Under the pieces are notes generated by a model. The model was given only the letters and a program-made list of their open reading frames with translations, made no database searches and was not told the origin of the DNA. This document shows, in pieces, positions 18,260 through 30,071 of a stretch of 64,000 nucleotides of DNA. Both the position numbers and the translations under genes were made by a program. Where the stretch lies: contig NC_059363.1 of NCBI RefSeq assembly GCF_019703515.2, forward strand, positions 3,400,317-3,464,316. The letters run 5' to 3'. The DNA is from Myxocyprinus asiaticus (taxonomy: Eukaryota > Chordata > Actinopteri > Cypriniformes > Catostomidae). Numbering within the stretch: position 1 is the stretch's first letter; the number at the start of each line of letters is the position of its first letter.

Positions 18260-21200
18260 GTAAGTATGAATTTCTGTTTGAATTTATTTCTGCTGTTTAT
18301 TTCTTTGGGATTCGCCTCTGATATTCATTTATTCCAATGTTGAAATTAGATTGTGTTTATTCGTAATGGAAATTATCAATGAGTGCAAAAAGATTATGTT
18401 TGGTGCACACATACAATGTGACTCTGGTTATACCTTATGATATTATTATTTTATTAAGAAATTACTGGCTTTTATAGTTCCTCCAGGGGTCCTTCAAACT
18501 CTTTCTAATTTTCCAATATTTATCAGCAGTATATTTAATATTTAGGAAACCATCCACCAGTCTGGGCTTTATTATTATTTAATTGCTTTTTAGCAATAAA
18601 ATAATAAAATTGAGTTTCTAACACAAAAAAATTGCTGGGTTATTTTTTCAACCCAAAAGTTTTATTTATTTATTTATTTTTTAAGAGTGAAACATATATT
18701 CACTCCAGATCTTCAGTTCTTTCCTTTTTTCCTTTGCTCAAATAAGTTATAGAGTGTTTATGTATTTATTTATTAATTTTTTAATTCATAATGATCATGT
18801 GTTGTCATGCACACTCAGTCTGGAATCAAATAATTCTGGTTATTTGATAGTCATTCTGATATCACTCTGTATTTTTGAATTAATAGACAACTGTTTCCAA
18901 TTATTTTTTGTAGTGCATTCATTTAATATTTAGCTACGTTTATTTGGTTTGAGAACGTTCATTCATATAAAAAAATAAAAATAACTAAAGATGTGTTTTG
19001 TTGTGCTCACGGTCAAAGTCATGCTTTGCAATTTCCATGTGTAGTTTTTGTCTGGAAATCTTTCTTTATACTTCATGTTTTCATTTCTAATCAGCACCAT
19101 TTGTTTCCAAGGCTCTTTTATGGATCATCTATTAAATGTAGAGTTACATGTCTTTAAAGGGATAGTTCACCCAAAAAGGAAAATGTACATTTACGCATTT
19201 GGCAGACGCTTTTTATCCAAAGCGACTTACAGTGTACTTATTACAGGGACAATCCCCCCGGAGCAACCTGGAGTTAAGTGCCTTGCTCAAGGACACAATG
19301 GTGGTGGCTGTGGGGATCGAATTACCAGTTATGTGCTTTAGCCCACTACGCCATCACCACTCTAAAATGCCACCACCACTCTAAAATTGTCTAATAATTT
19401 ACTCCTCTTCATGCCATCCCAGATGTGTTTGACTTTCTTTCTTCTGCAGAACACAAACGAAGAATATTTCAGCTCTGTAGGTCATTTCAGTGCAAGTGAA
19501 TGGGTACCAAAATGTTTAAGCTCCAAAAGCACATAAAGCAGCCTAAAAGTAGTCCATACAACTCCAGTGGTTAAATCCATGTCTTCTGAAGTGACATAAG
19601 TGCATGTGAGAAACAGATCAAAATTTAAGTCCTTTTTTACTATAAATCTCCTCTTTCACTTTCACATTCTTCTTCTTCTTTTGTTTTTTCAGTTTGCATT
19701 CTTCGTGCATATCGCCACCTACTGGGCAGGAGAATTTATTGTGGGCGGCTGTGGCTCAGGTGGTAGAGCAGGTTGTCCACTAATCTCAGGGTTAGCAGTT
19801 TGATTCCCGGCCCACATGACTCCACGTGCCAAAGTGTCCTTGGGCAAGACACTGAACCTCAAGTTGCACCCAATGGCAGGCTAGCACCTTGCATGGCAGC
19901 TCTGTTGTCATTGGTGTGTGTGAATGAGTCACAGTGTGAAGCACTTTGTAGAACCGCTAAGGTTAGAAAAGGCACTATATAAGTGCAGACCATTTACCAT
20001 TTATAGTAAAACAGGGCTGTTTGAACTGTTGCTCACCCACACCTACCATATCACTTCTGAAGACATGGATTTAATCACTTTTATGCTGCCTTTTCATGTT
20101 TTAGTTTGTGTTCTGCAGAAGACAGAAAGTCATGCGCATCTGGAATGGCATGAGGGTGTGTAAATGATGAGATCATTTTCATTTTTGGGTGAACTATCCC
20201 TTTAAGACTCTGAGCTACTATCTCTGAAACAAGATAGACTTCCTCCTCTTCTGTCATCATTCTTTCTAACTCTGTTTCCTCTGGACAAACCGCGTTCCTT
20301 CCGCGTTCTCGGGGTTGACTCATCGCATTTATCTGGAGTCTCTCCACTGTTTCTTCCTCATTCATTCACTCCTGTTTTGATCTTTTCCTTCTCTGTGAGC
20401 TCACAGATCTGTAGTGTTATCCGTCATTCTTATCTCTGTATAACTTTGTATGCTCATCATTGGCTGATCCCTATTCAAATAACTGAGCATAATTAGTCAG
20501 ATAAACTTCTTTTGATATGTTTAGGCAGTCATCACTATTGCTGTTTTCTCAAACTTAGGGTTAGTGATTTGAACAACCTCTAATGGTCAACAGATGTTTA
20601 GATAAGCATACTAAGGGCATATCATAGAATCTGCTAGATTGTCAGTCTGTAATATTGTACTGTTGGGGTTGCAGTTGGAGCTGAAGATGGTGTTGCGATT
20701 GGCGATCAGGAAAACCTCGTCCTGGAGAGTGATTTCCTCCTTGGACAAGACCTGAGCTTTGGAGAAAATGACTATAGGATCGTCGGTTTTGAAAGGGATT
20801 CAGGTTAGTGACTTTGAATAAAAGCATACGTTGCATAAATGTAAACATAAAGGGTCTGTGTGTCCTTTTGTCCATCTGTGTTGTGTAATGTACATCTTTA
20901 CACTGCTAAGTTAAGGCTCTCTGCCGGTTCCAAATTACGTTAAGACCAAATGCTGCATAAAAGCCGTGCTAAAATATTTCGTTTTGTTTTCTTCTATGAT
21001 TTAAATGAAAAGTCATGACATGACAGTCAGTTTGTGTCTTGTTTTTTGTCAGCTCTGCATGAGAATCAAAAAGTGGCAGCTGTTAAAGTGATTGTTCACC
21101 CAAAATTGAAAACTCTGTCATCATTTATTCACCCTCATGCCATTAAAAATCCATATGACCCAATATGTCCTGGTCGTTTTCAAATAAAATGAACTGTACC

Positions 21201-24200
21201 TTTAAGACCACAAAAGACATTCAAGTACACGATACATTGTTTTCTGTGATTGTATAAATACATTGTGTAAACTTACCTTTCCTTTGTGGATAATAATATG
21301 TAAGGTTTAATGATGACCGTACATTATCTCGCTTATTATATGGCTCCTTACCAAATAAAATGCACATGCAATATTGATTTGCATTGAGATTCGCGATTAG
21401 GCTGATATATCGGTTTTACAGATTAATCAGTGTCGATAGTTGCTTTTTGAAACATATATGTGTATATATACAAAATCCTAAATCTGGTGAATATATACGT
21501 AGGCTATAAAAAGCTTAATTTGTTAAACACTTAAGTATGGAGCATTGTAATTGAGCCAAGTCTCCATAATTTCAAAATAAAAGTAAGGATATTTCGGGCT
21601 AGTTCATAGTCCTGGGTTAAGCTCCAAATCTGATTTCTTGTATTGGTTATAGTTGGGATTTTGGTAGCACAATTAACTGCATCTGGCACAATCTTGTTGA
21701 CTCTATAGCCCAAAGTATACTTCGGTCAGATGCCAACGCAGGACGTGTGATGCAAATCTCATCATCAGCAGAGTGCATGAGCGCTGAACGCGCGCAGCTT
21801 GATTTTTCTAACCGCGTGTTTTTGAACGCGCAGAATGCGCATGCGACTGGAATGAATTGCACTAATTAGTGTGTCCACAAGGTGGCAGCACTCACATATG
21901 AGCTGTTGTTGTCACTAAGAAGCGCTTAGAAGAATATGTAATCACCAATAAACAACAGGAGACAAAGGTAAAAACAACAACAGTGGATGTGCACGTCAAG
22001 AACACGCGTGTGTGAGGAGGTCAGGAGATACCTGCATTTGTATAACTTGAGTCTGAAGGACTATATAAAGACATCTTTATGTGTCTAAACTCCTGAAGAG
22101 AAATAGTTCATAGTTCCGCTTATTACTCGATTATAGGGGTCGACCGATTATCGCCTGGCCGATAATCGGAGCCGATATTCAGAATTTTTCTGAATATCGG
22201 AATCGTTATTTTGTCTGACCTGATTGCTGATAAATTTTAAAATGCGCTCCGTTGGCTCTGATGCCACCGCCACTCACTCCGAAAGCTTACTGCTTTTAGT
22301 CTGGCTCAATGTCCCGCCCATAGTATTATCGGATTAGTTATATGTCACGAGTAAATGGCCAATCAACACTGTACTCCGTATTCATTGATGAGCAGCATTG
22401 AGAGAAAGATGAATCACTGAGAGGACGAGCAGTTTTCAAAGGTAAAAATGCAGATACTGAAGTTGCAATAAACATCACAATTCTTTTACGCCAGCGGTCA
22501 CCAATTAGTAGATTTGTTCCATCTGGACCTCGAAACATCATGACAACGGCCACTTCTACAATTTAGGTTAGCAGTGTGACAAAACAACGGAGCTGTGTAC
22601 ACAGCAAGCCAACAAACAATCTTTCAGCACTGTATTTTTGAATATTTTTCTCTAACACCAAGCACGCGTTGCCTCTCTCACCCGGCCCGCGACATGAGGC
22701 TACACGTAGTAGAGCTGCAGACGTGGTTGTTTCAATGACAGTAGACATTTACATTTACATTTATGCATTTGGCTGACGCTTTTATCCAAAGCGACTTACA
22801 GTGCCCTGATTACAGGAACAATCCCCCTGGAGCAACCTGGAGTTAAATGCCTTGCTCAAGGACACAATGGTGGTGGCTGTGGGGATTGAACCAACAACCT
22901 TCTGCTTACCAGTTCAGTGCTTTAGTCCACTACGCCACCACCACAGACCGTAACGGATACAAACGTACAGTGAGCAGCAATATAGATGGGCGGCAGAGAT
23001 AAGGACTGATCTAAGAGAGTGCTCGCCAATTTGAGTTGGTGTGTTTACATGTTATAGCTGATAATGGCGTTGATAGTGGTAGCTAGCTAACCAACGTCAG
23101 TAGGTTTAGCAAACGTAACGTCAACTTTGCTAGCATTAAATCTTTCACCTCCATTGTGAATAAAATCCCGTTGCCCTTTTTGCACTTGAATAAACGGGCT
23201 AACCAGCAAGCTACATGAAGAGTGTCAACTCCAATAACGTTGATCTCGACTGTTATCACATTCTGTTAAGAGCTGTTTAGTTCATTATTTTTATATATTT
23301 AAAGTTTCAGTTCAAAAGAAATGCTGCTAGGAGCACCCTCTTTATTTTAGAAAATAAGTAAATAATAATAATGTTGATGATTATGTTGTTTTCTAGTATT
23401 TTTCAAAAGATAATATTTAAATGTTCTGTTTTGCAGTATTTCATTAAACACGTTTTGTGTTAGTGTAAATTTGAATGCTAAATTTTTTATTTTTACTGCA
23501 AATGTATATCGGCCCCAAATATCGGTTATCGGTCTCCTTGACTACTAATAATCGTTATCGGTATCGTCCCTGAAAAAACCATATCGGTCGACCCCTACAC
23601 GATTTCTTGCCAAATAATGCTTTCAATTTAGATATTCTAATGTGTTATTCCCAAATAGACTCAGTCAATGCTGAAATGGGGATGCCGGAGTACAGCTTCA
23701 GTGACGAGGACTGTTCCGGCTACAACCGACTGGGCATGGAGAGCGATTTCGAGGACCCTCGAGACACAGAGAGCGAGCGTGACGAGATCGGTCCTGACGC
23801 TAACTTCGCCCCCTACCTCTCATGCAGACAGTGCGGCCAGCTCCTTGGCGACCCCTTGAGCGGGGCACTGGATCTCGCAGGCCTGTTCTGCCTCCAGTGC
23901 GGGGCTGAGGGAGGAGACGCAGACTGCCAAGATAAACCGTTAGAAGAGGCCCATCCCACTCATACCGTGCAAGGAAAAACCAATCGAGGCAGGTCAACGT
24001 CGAATGGAAATCCTTGTAAGACCTACTCGTGCAAACTGTGCAGTTTCACCTCACGCTACTCCAATCACTTGAAACGGCACTTGAAGACTCACAACGGCGA
24101 GAAACCGTACCAGTGCCAGCACTGTGCATATGCCTCCGCTCAGCTAGTCAACCTGCAGCGGCACATGCGCACACACACGGGCGAGAAGCCGTACAAATGC

Positions 24201-27200
24201 GAGTTCTGCACGTTTGCGTGCAATTCCCTGGGTAACCTGAAGAGGCACCAGCGCATGCACACTCAGGAGAAATCGCTCAACTGCAGTCAGTGTGACTTCC
24301 GTGCGAACAACAGCCACTCGCTAAAGAAACACACAATGAGCCACAAGCTGAAGAAATCTACAGACTTAACTGAAGGTATTTTATTAGTTCACTTCAAAGT
24401 CCACATGGAATCAAAATCCACCAGATAGTTCACCCAGAAATGAAAATTCTCTTATCATGTACTCATCCTCATGCCATCCCAGATGTGTATGACTTTCTGT
24501 TTTATGCAGAACACGAACAAAGATTTTTAGAAGAGTATCTCATCTCTGTAGGTCCATACAATGCAAGTGAATGGTGGCTAGAACTTTGAAGCTCAAAAAA
24601 GCAAATAAAGGCAGCATAAAAGTAATCCATAAAACTCCAGTGATTAAATCCATGTCTTCAGAAGTGACGATAGGTGTGGGTGAGAAACAGATCAATATTT
24701 AAGTCCTTTTTTTTTTTTTTACTATAAATCTCCACTTTCGCTTCCACATTCTTCTTTTGTTTTTAATGATTTGCATTCATCGTGCATATCACCACCTACT
24801 AGGCAGGAAGTAGAATTTATATTAAAAAAGGATTTAAATATTGATCTGTTTCTCACCCACACCTATCATCACTTCTGAAGACATGGAGTCGTATGGATTA
24901 CTTTTATGCTGCCTTTATGTGCTTTTTTGGCTTGCATTTATAGACCTACAGAGCTGAAATATTCTTCTAAAAGTTTGTGTTCCACTGAAGAAAGATAGTC
25001 ATACACATCTGGAATGGCATGAGGGTAAGTAAATGATGAGAGAATTGGTCTAATTGTGCAAGTTAATTAGAAAACAAAAATTAAAATGGTATTTTTGATT
25101 TTATCAAAATATTATGACTTTCTCCACCTTGTCACCTCGGCTACAAAGTGTATTTTTTAAATAGCTATTTAGTGTTTTTTGGCTACTTTTTAGGTAGTGC
25201 AGCCTTTCTAAAATCTTGCCAGTAGTTAATACAGTAATTTATGCATGAACTATTGCATACTGCATGCAAAATGCATGTTGGTTAATTTAATAAAAGTTAC
25301 AGCTATAAAGGAAAATAGCAATAGATTTGAAAAAGAAACTTTATGGGATATATCAGTATATTCTCTTCATGTGAACTTTGCTTCAGCCTCCATGTACCAT
25401 GAGTCAGCAAATGCATTCTGGACATGCTGTCCAAAACCTGCCCCACTGTCCTGGAGAAAGGGCTGTTTTACAGCTTATATATATATATATATCAATAATT
25501 CTTCGCAGAACAGTAATGAGAAAGAGAGATTTTTTTGCATTATAATTAGGGATAGACATTTTGTACTCAAGTACTTTTTTTTTTTTTTAATCCCTCTTTT
25601 CTCTCAATTTGGAATGCCCAATTCCCATTACTTAGTAGGTCCTCGTGGTGGCGCGGTTACTCACCTCAATCTGGGTGGCGGAGGACAAGTCTCAGTTGCC
25701 TCCGCTCTGAGACCGTCAATCCGCACATCTTATCACGTGGCTCGTCGTGCATGACACCGCGGAGACTCACAGCATTTGGAGGCTCATGCTACTCTCTGCG
25801 ATCCACGCACCCCATTGAGAGAGAGAACCACTAATCGTGACCACAAGGAAGTTACCCCATGTGACTCTACCCTCCCTAGCAACTGTGCCAATTTGGTTGC
25901 TTAAGAGACCTGGCTGGAGTCACTCAGCATGCCCTGGATTCGAACTCGCTACTCCAGGGGTGATAGTCAGCATCATAACAAATCGAGTAATCGATCACTT
26001 AAAATGTAGAATTAAAGTTTAACCTTTGAACTTGTTTTTTCTTATTTAAAAAAAGAGCACTATGCATAAACAGCAACATCTAGATTCAAAAATGACTAGA
26101 TGGAGAGTGCATAATCTTGACTTTAACTGCTGTTCCCTTTTTCACTTATTACATTAATTTAATCATTAATACTAAAAATGGAATTCAGATTCCCTGAGGA
26201 TACTGGGAATATCCAATCCAAAAAGATTTTTACGTGCCTTGTTGCACGGATCGTGGCAGTTTCCTGGTGAAATGAACACTAGAGGTGCTAAAACAACAAT
26301 GATTTTTATTCTCTTTCACACAAATCATGAGTAAAACAGCCGATTATCAGTTCATAAAAACATGCTTTTTGCCTTGTTCCCCACACAGAGCTATCTTATG
26401 GTGTCAAACACTTTTGCTATTGCACATGACTTGTTAGGCAATGCACTATAATGTTTGAGTGTTGAGTTTTATATATTTGAGATATATATTAATATTGTTT
26501 CGAGTTTGATCAACTTACATGGTTGCTCAACTGATGGAGCGTTGCACTTGTGATGTAAAGGACCGGGGTACTAGTCCTGAAGAGTACACGAGTCAACACG
26601 TGAGCTGAATGTGTCATAAAAGCCCGCAAAATGACGTGGTTGCTTCAGCAATTGTGTTTTTCATTTCACATTTGCTTTTTATGACACTAGGTTTAGGTGT
26701 AGGTTTAAGTTAGGGAGGTCGGTTTTGTTGATTTTAAACTTGATAGAGCATAAACCTTAAAAACCTCACCTGTTTGGGAGAACATTTAACTCTCTTTTAG
26801 CACCACACAGTGGACATTTCGCTCCAGAACTGCCATGATATGTGTAATGATCCTTGTAATATAATTTGGAAAAATGATGTCACAGTTACAGTTTTCATGA
26901 GATCAGGTTGGAAATATCTCTGTTAGTCTGATGGGGTTTAGATATATCAAAGTTAACAAAGAAACACTTGTTCCTGTTAGAACTGTGGGTTGCTTGTTGT
27001 CGTTTCCTCTTGGTTCTTTGAGTGTCTAATGTTGCAAACCAAAAGAGGAAGTGGAGTGAAGCATAACAGGAAGTAGAAACTGTTGGGTTCTTAAAGCTGA
27101 ATTCCATTTTTCCCTTTGTCATTTAGAGTCTGTGGTTTCTGGGCTTACTTTGCACATCAACGCCGACCCTGACTTCCTCCAGAGCTACGACACCCTGCGA

Positions 27201-27890
27201 ACTGATCGCCACCCCCCTGCCCTGCTGGACACTGAGGGCATGGCCCAAGAATCGGACCATTTACCCGAGCTGTTGTTCCCCTTCACTTGTCGCGTGTGCG
27301 GCCTTGTGCTAGAGGACGAGGAGGGGGCTTCGGCGCAAATCTGCAGCAAATGCACCGTCGACATGCTGTCCAAAACCTCCCCCACCAGTCCGGAAAAAGG
27401 CGACAAGCTTTACTCCTGTACCTCGTGCCCGTTCGTCACACAGTACCCCAACCATCTCGCCCGGCACATGAAAACACACAGCGGTGAAAAACCCTACAAG
27501 TGCCCGCAATGCAACTACGCGTCCGCCCACTTCGATAACCTCAAACGGCACCACCGCGTGCACACAGGAGAAAAGCCGTACAAATGCCGGGTGTGCGACT
27601 ACGCTTGCGGCAATTTGGCCAATCTGAAACGGCACGAGCGCATCCACTCAGGTGCGAAACCATTCCAGTGCACCGTGTGCAGTTACAGCTGCAACCAGAG
27701 GATGAACTTGAAACGCCACATGCTGCGACACACCGGCGAGAAGCCCTTCAAGTGCCAGGATTGCAGGTACACCACCGGCCATTGGGACAATTACAAACGG
27801 CACCAAAAGAAGCACGGCCACTCGGCGGAAGGGTGGATCAAGATGCAGCTGGCAGAGAAAGAGGAAGAGGAGGAGGAAGGAGAGATGTAG
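18220..27890 (+). CDS. znf513: Zinc finger protein 513 (four exons, complete)
   Basis: ZNF513 is a nuclear C2H2 transcription regulator; the human gene is linked to retinal degeneration. Exons 18220-18259, 20675-20803, 23659-24375 and 27127-27890 join in phase to 549 residues (human 541). The start MPRRKQSNPQPVK matches the mammalian N-terminus closely, and exon 2 carries LVLESDFLLGQDLSF and GFERDS. Nine C2H2 fingers are visible: 179-201, 207-229, 235-257, 263-285, then 391-413, 419-441, 447-469, 475-497 and 503-525. Most linkers are TGEKP or close variants; the linker before the fourth finger (TQEKS) is divergent. Each finger block is preceded by a C-x2-C pair of pairs (C112/C115/C134/C137; C350/C353/C368/C371). 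The tail is acidic (poly-Glu). No frameshift is seen, so the gene appears intact. Confidence 0.96.
19187..19346 (+). mobile_element. Conserved fish short repeat (ATTTGGCAGACGC type), nested
   Basis: Carries the ATTTGGCAGACGCTTTTATC and CAAAGCGACTTACAGTG blocks, then GGAGCAACCTGGAGTTAAG and GCTCAAGGACACAATGGTG. Another copy is at 22742-22945 and a decayed one at 63505-63600. The family is widespread in fish. Its class (SINE or other) is not decided here. Confidence 0.6.
19742..20011 (+). mobile_element. tRNA-derived SINE nested in a MITE
   Basis: The 5' part looks like a tRNA with box A (TGGCTCAGGTGGTAGAGC) and box B (GGTTAGCAGTTTGATTCC). The body contains CCTTGGGCAAGACACTGAAC and the tail GCACTATATAAGTGCAGACC. 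It is in the same orientation as znf513. Not a functional tRNA: the acceptor arm does not close. Confidence 0.7.
20675..20803 (+). CDS. znf513: znf513 exon 2
   Basis: Encodes the acidic N-terminal region with LVLESDFLLGQDLSF and IVGFERDS. Donor G/GTTAGT at 20804. An alternative acceptor six bases downstream (after 20680) would keep the frame and drop two residues. The expected Cys at the exon junction is Phe or Ser here. Confidence 0.9.
22134..23597. mobile_element. Non-autonomous DNA transposon with TAGGGGTCGACCGAT ends
   Basis: The left end TAGGGGTCGACCGATTATCG and the right end ATCGGTCGACCCCTA are inverted. Further subterminal CGATAATCGG / CGTTATCGG motifs fit. Flanking 8-mers CTCGATTA and CACGATTT match at 6 of 8 positions, suggesting a hAT-type 8-base duplication. 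No transposase ORF. A short repeat is nested at 22742-22945. Confidence 0.6.
22742..22945 (+). mobile_element. Conserved fish short repeat nested in a DNA transposon
   Basis: Same family as 19187-19346: it begins with repeated ACATTT, then ATGCATTTGGCTGACGC, CCAAAGCGACTTACAGTG and GCTTTAGTCCACTACGCC. It sits inside the TAGGGGTCGACC element, so it arrived later. Confidence 0.6.
23659..24375 (+). CDS. znf513: znf513 exon 3 (first finger block)
   Basis: The acceptor CCCAAATAG is weak in pyrimidines but preserves phase. It encodes residues 57-295: an acidic stretch, the CRQCG...CLQCG pair, and four C2H2 fingers beginning YSCKLCSFTSRYSNHLKRH. Donor G/GTATTT at 24376. Confidence 0.95.
24425..25047. 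mobile_element. Decayed palindromic MITE
   Basis: Arms GATAGTTCACCCAGAAATG and the inverted ATGGCATGAGGGTAAGTAAA mark the same family as 6070-6669. The terminal AGGGAT/TTAA bases are lost on both sides. Confidence 0.65.
25590..25985 (-). mobile_element. tRNA-derived SINE, antisense
   Basis: On the minus strand it reads ACCCCTGGAGTAGCGAGTTC (box B region), then GACTCCAGCCAGGTCTC, AGCAACCAAATTGGC and GTAGAGTCACATGGGGTAAC. It matches the + strand copy at 35492-35785. Its box A end is missing or degraded. The other end is ATTGGGCATTCCAAATTGAG. Confidence 0.7.
26228..26850. mobile_element. TIR element, sibling of 13320-13945
   Basis: The end GTGGCAGTTTCCTGGTGAAA is opposed by CATTTCGCTCCAGAACTGCC. 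The middle has a tRNA-like GGTTGCTCAACTGATGGAGC and GGTTTAGGTGTAGGTTTAAG. Same design as the 13.3 kb copy. No coding capacity. Boundaries approximate. Confidence 0.5.
27127..27890 (+). CDS. znf513: znf513 exon 4 (second finger block)
   Basis: Encodes residues 296-549: the CRVCG...CSKC pair, then five C2H2 fingers starting YSCTSCPFVTQYPNHLARH, joined by SGEKP/TGEKP-type linkers, and ending GHWDNYKRHQKKH. A Glu-rich tail runs to TAG at 27888. GC content is clearly higher than the flanking AT-rich DNA. Confidence 0.96.
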
Positions 27891-29430
27891 TGGAATCTCT
27901 CGCTTTTGTTTGATGTCTAACTCCAGTTGCCTTATTATTAGCTAAAAAAATCAATATGGCAAAGGTGCATAGTGACATTGCGTTCTTTCATATTTGATTG
28001 TATACCAGTGTATACCATTGTATACTGAAACGGTTATCTCAAATTAAACTCAAAGAGCTTTATGCACCTGTGGGAGAATTTTTAACTTTATGCACCTGTG
28101 GGTGAATCTTATGAAAGCATGTCCAGGTAACATTTCACCCCCAAGCAAAAAGATTAAATTATATTACATTTTGCATGGTGACACTATTTTTATGAAAATT
28201 ACATTTCCCCCCAAGCATTTTAATTTTGAGGTTTGTTTTTGTATTGTTCACAATGATTCTTCTTAGATTTTTCAATACTCCAATATAATAGGCTATTTAT
28301 ACTGTATTACTGTAATATTTGTTTGTTTTTTAAAAAATCAGCTTAAATTGAAGGCAGCACAAAAAATACTATCATGAAAAATTTAATGATTGAATGTATT
28401 TTTTATTTTATTTTTTCTTGGATTTTCTTTATTTTTTACATTACAGTAATAATAATTTAGGGGAAAATTTGCTTATTTTATGACAGTCATGCACATTTTC
28501 CATGAAAATTCTCATAACCATATCAGGAGGTTTTGAGTAATTCAATAAAAAAAATAAAAATAAAAATAATACTGTAATACAATGATTAAAAAAATAAAAC
28601 CATCTTAAAGGCAGTTCAAGTACCAACATAAAATACTTCACAATTTAGAATTATTATTATTTATTTTTTTCTTTTCAGATTATGTTAATCAGATTTTGTT
28701 TTGAATTATTATAATAATAATAAGAGTTCGGGGGAAATGTGCTTACTTTATGACAATTAAGCAGATTTTCCGCAAAAATTCATATTACTCATATATATGT
28801 AATGTGTCCGGATGTTTTGAATCAGTTTCTCGTCATTCCCATTATATTCATTTGTAAAAAAAAAAAAAAATACACTGATTTTTGTTTTCAGTTCAGCATA
28901 AATTAAAGACATTACAACAAATTCTACTTTGAAATGCGTACAGTAATACGAATTTGGGGGAAAAATGTGTTATTTTATGACAGTTAAGCACATTTTCCTT
29001 GCAAACTCTCATTATCAATGCATCAGGATATTTGGAGATTTTTTTTAATTATATTAATATTTTATTTAACTGCAATACAGTGGTTTTACTATCTAAATTG
29101 GTATGAATTAAAGGCAGTTCAACAAATACTAGCATGGTCTATAAATACTTTTCAGTGTATTTAATATTTATTTGTATTTTTTTGCATAACAGTAATGAGA
29201 ACGAGATTATTTGTGACAGTGAGAATTGTTGGAGGGAAATTTGCTTAATTGTCTTGGAAATACTGTAAAATAATAATGCACAAAATATGCAAAATGTAAT
29301 ATCTTTTGGGTGAAATATGACTTGGACATGTTCTTGTAAGGTGAGATTCACTCCTCTGCTGTCATGGATTCTCGTTGAATTACTGAATGAAAGAGAAAAC
29401 TGCAATAAACTCAAAGAATCGCCCCTTGTC
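27891..29430 (+). other. znf513: Probable znf513 3' UTR
   Basis: AT-rich sequence after the stop. Several possible poly(A) signals occur; the clearest is AATAAA at 29404-29409. Much of the stretch consists of diverged tandem units (see the repeat at 28330). The real transcript end is inferred. Confidence 0.4.
28330..29350. repeat. Diverged ~250 bp tandem repeat, about four units
   Basis: Each unit shows, in order, a TTAAA(T)GGCAG-type start (28338, 28605, 28890, 29100), an ATACT region, an ACAGTAAT-like motif, then GGGGGAAATTTGCTTA, TGACAGTTAAGCACATTTTC and AAAATTCTCATTA. Spacing is 210-285 bases. A looser fifth copy is at about 30080-30240, and related pieces occur near 62300-62960. Confidence 0.6.
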
Positions 29431-29989
29431 CTGATACAGCAGCTGTAGTTTGTGTTTTATTCTGTATGATGTGGGATTGAATTACACTGAACATGTCTGC
29501 TGGCTGCTATATTACCTTATGCACAGAATCTCAATGATGTTGCCTTTTATTGGGGAGATGATGTACCTCATTTCCCTCAAATACTGTATTTGAATTTTCA
29601 GGTGCCACTGCAAAACGCTGCACCATTACAGCGGTCTCATTTGCTCCCAGCATGTGTTTTTCAAGGGCATTATTGAGAGACAATTATAGGTGAATCACTA
29701 TAATTATAACCATACAATGGTCAAGAACATGTCCCGGTTATATTTCAGCCCAAAATTAATTTGCATTGATAATTTGCATATGACCATTATAATTTCTTAA
29801 CACATTAAATGTCAAAGTTTTCAATGCAATATAAAAAACAAATCACATTCTCATTACTTTAATCACTATATATATATATAGTGAAGTACTCATTGCATAA
29901 TGGTAGTTTTTGTTGTACTGAATTTAATGGATGCTGATTTTGATTAAAAAAAAAAATAGTATTGCAGTTGTATAGTAACAAGAATTATG

Positions 29990-29992
<3 letters not shown>

Positions 29993-30069
<77 letters not shown>
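29993..30069. repeat. TG dinucleotide microsatellite
   Basis: An uninterrupted TG run of about 38 units. A shorter one lies at about 30260-30279. Confidence 0.95.

Positions 30070-30071
<2 letters not shown>

Larger units (their letters stand above)
19158..20201. mobile_element. Palindromic TTAA MITE carrying two nested repeats
   Basis: The AGGGATAGTTCACCCAAAAA left end and GGGTGAACTATCCCT right end are flanked by TTAA (19154-19157 and 20202-20205). The arms are interrupted by an ~155-base repeat near 19187 and by a tRNA-derived SINE near 19742. This explains its greater length than the 600-base copy at 6070. Confidence 0.75.
18260..20674 (+). other. znf513: znf513 intron 1
   Basis: AT-rich for the first 900 bases. 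It then holds a palindromic MITE (19158-20201) that itself contains two further repeats, and a stretch of unremarkable sequence (20202-20674). No other exon was recognised. Confidence 0.75.
20804..23658 (+). other. znf513: znf513 intron 2
   Basis: Holds a half copy of the TTCACCCAAAA MITE arm near 21085-21170, a CpG-bearing block around 21720-21845 related to the arms of the 32.9 kb element, and the 22134-23597 transposon that fills most of the second half. Confidence 0.7.
24376..27126 (+). other. znf513: znf513 intron 3
   Basis: A decayed palindromic MITE begins only 50 bases after the donor (24425-25047). Further on are a TA run (about 25478-25491), a reversed SINE (25590-25985) and a TIR element (26228-26850). 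The acceptor CATTTAG ends at 27126. Confidence 0.75.

Noticed and set aside
19742..19815. tRNA gene
   Set aside because: Box A and box B are present, but it is the head of a SINE with body and tail, and the acceptor stem does not pair.
27309..27647. 112-codon minus-strand ORF
   Set aside because: Shadow of the GC-rich znf513 exon 4 on the opposite strand.
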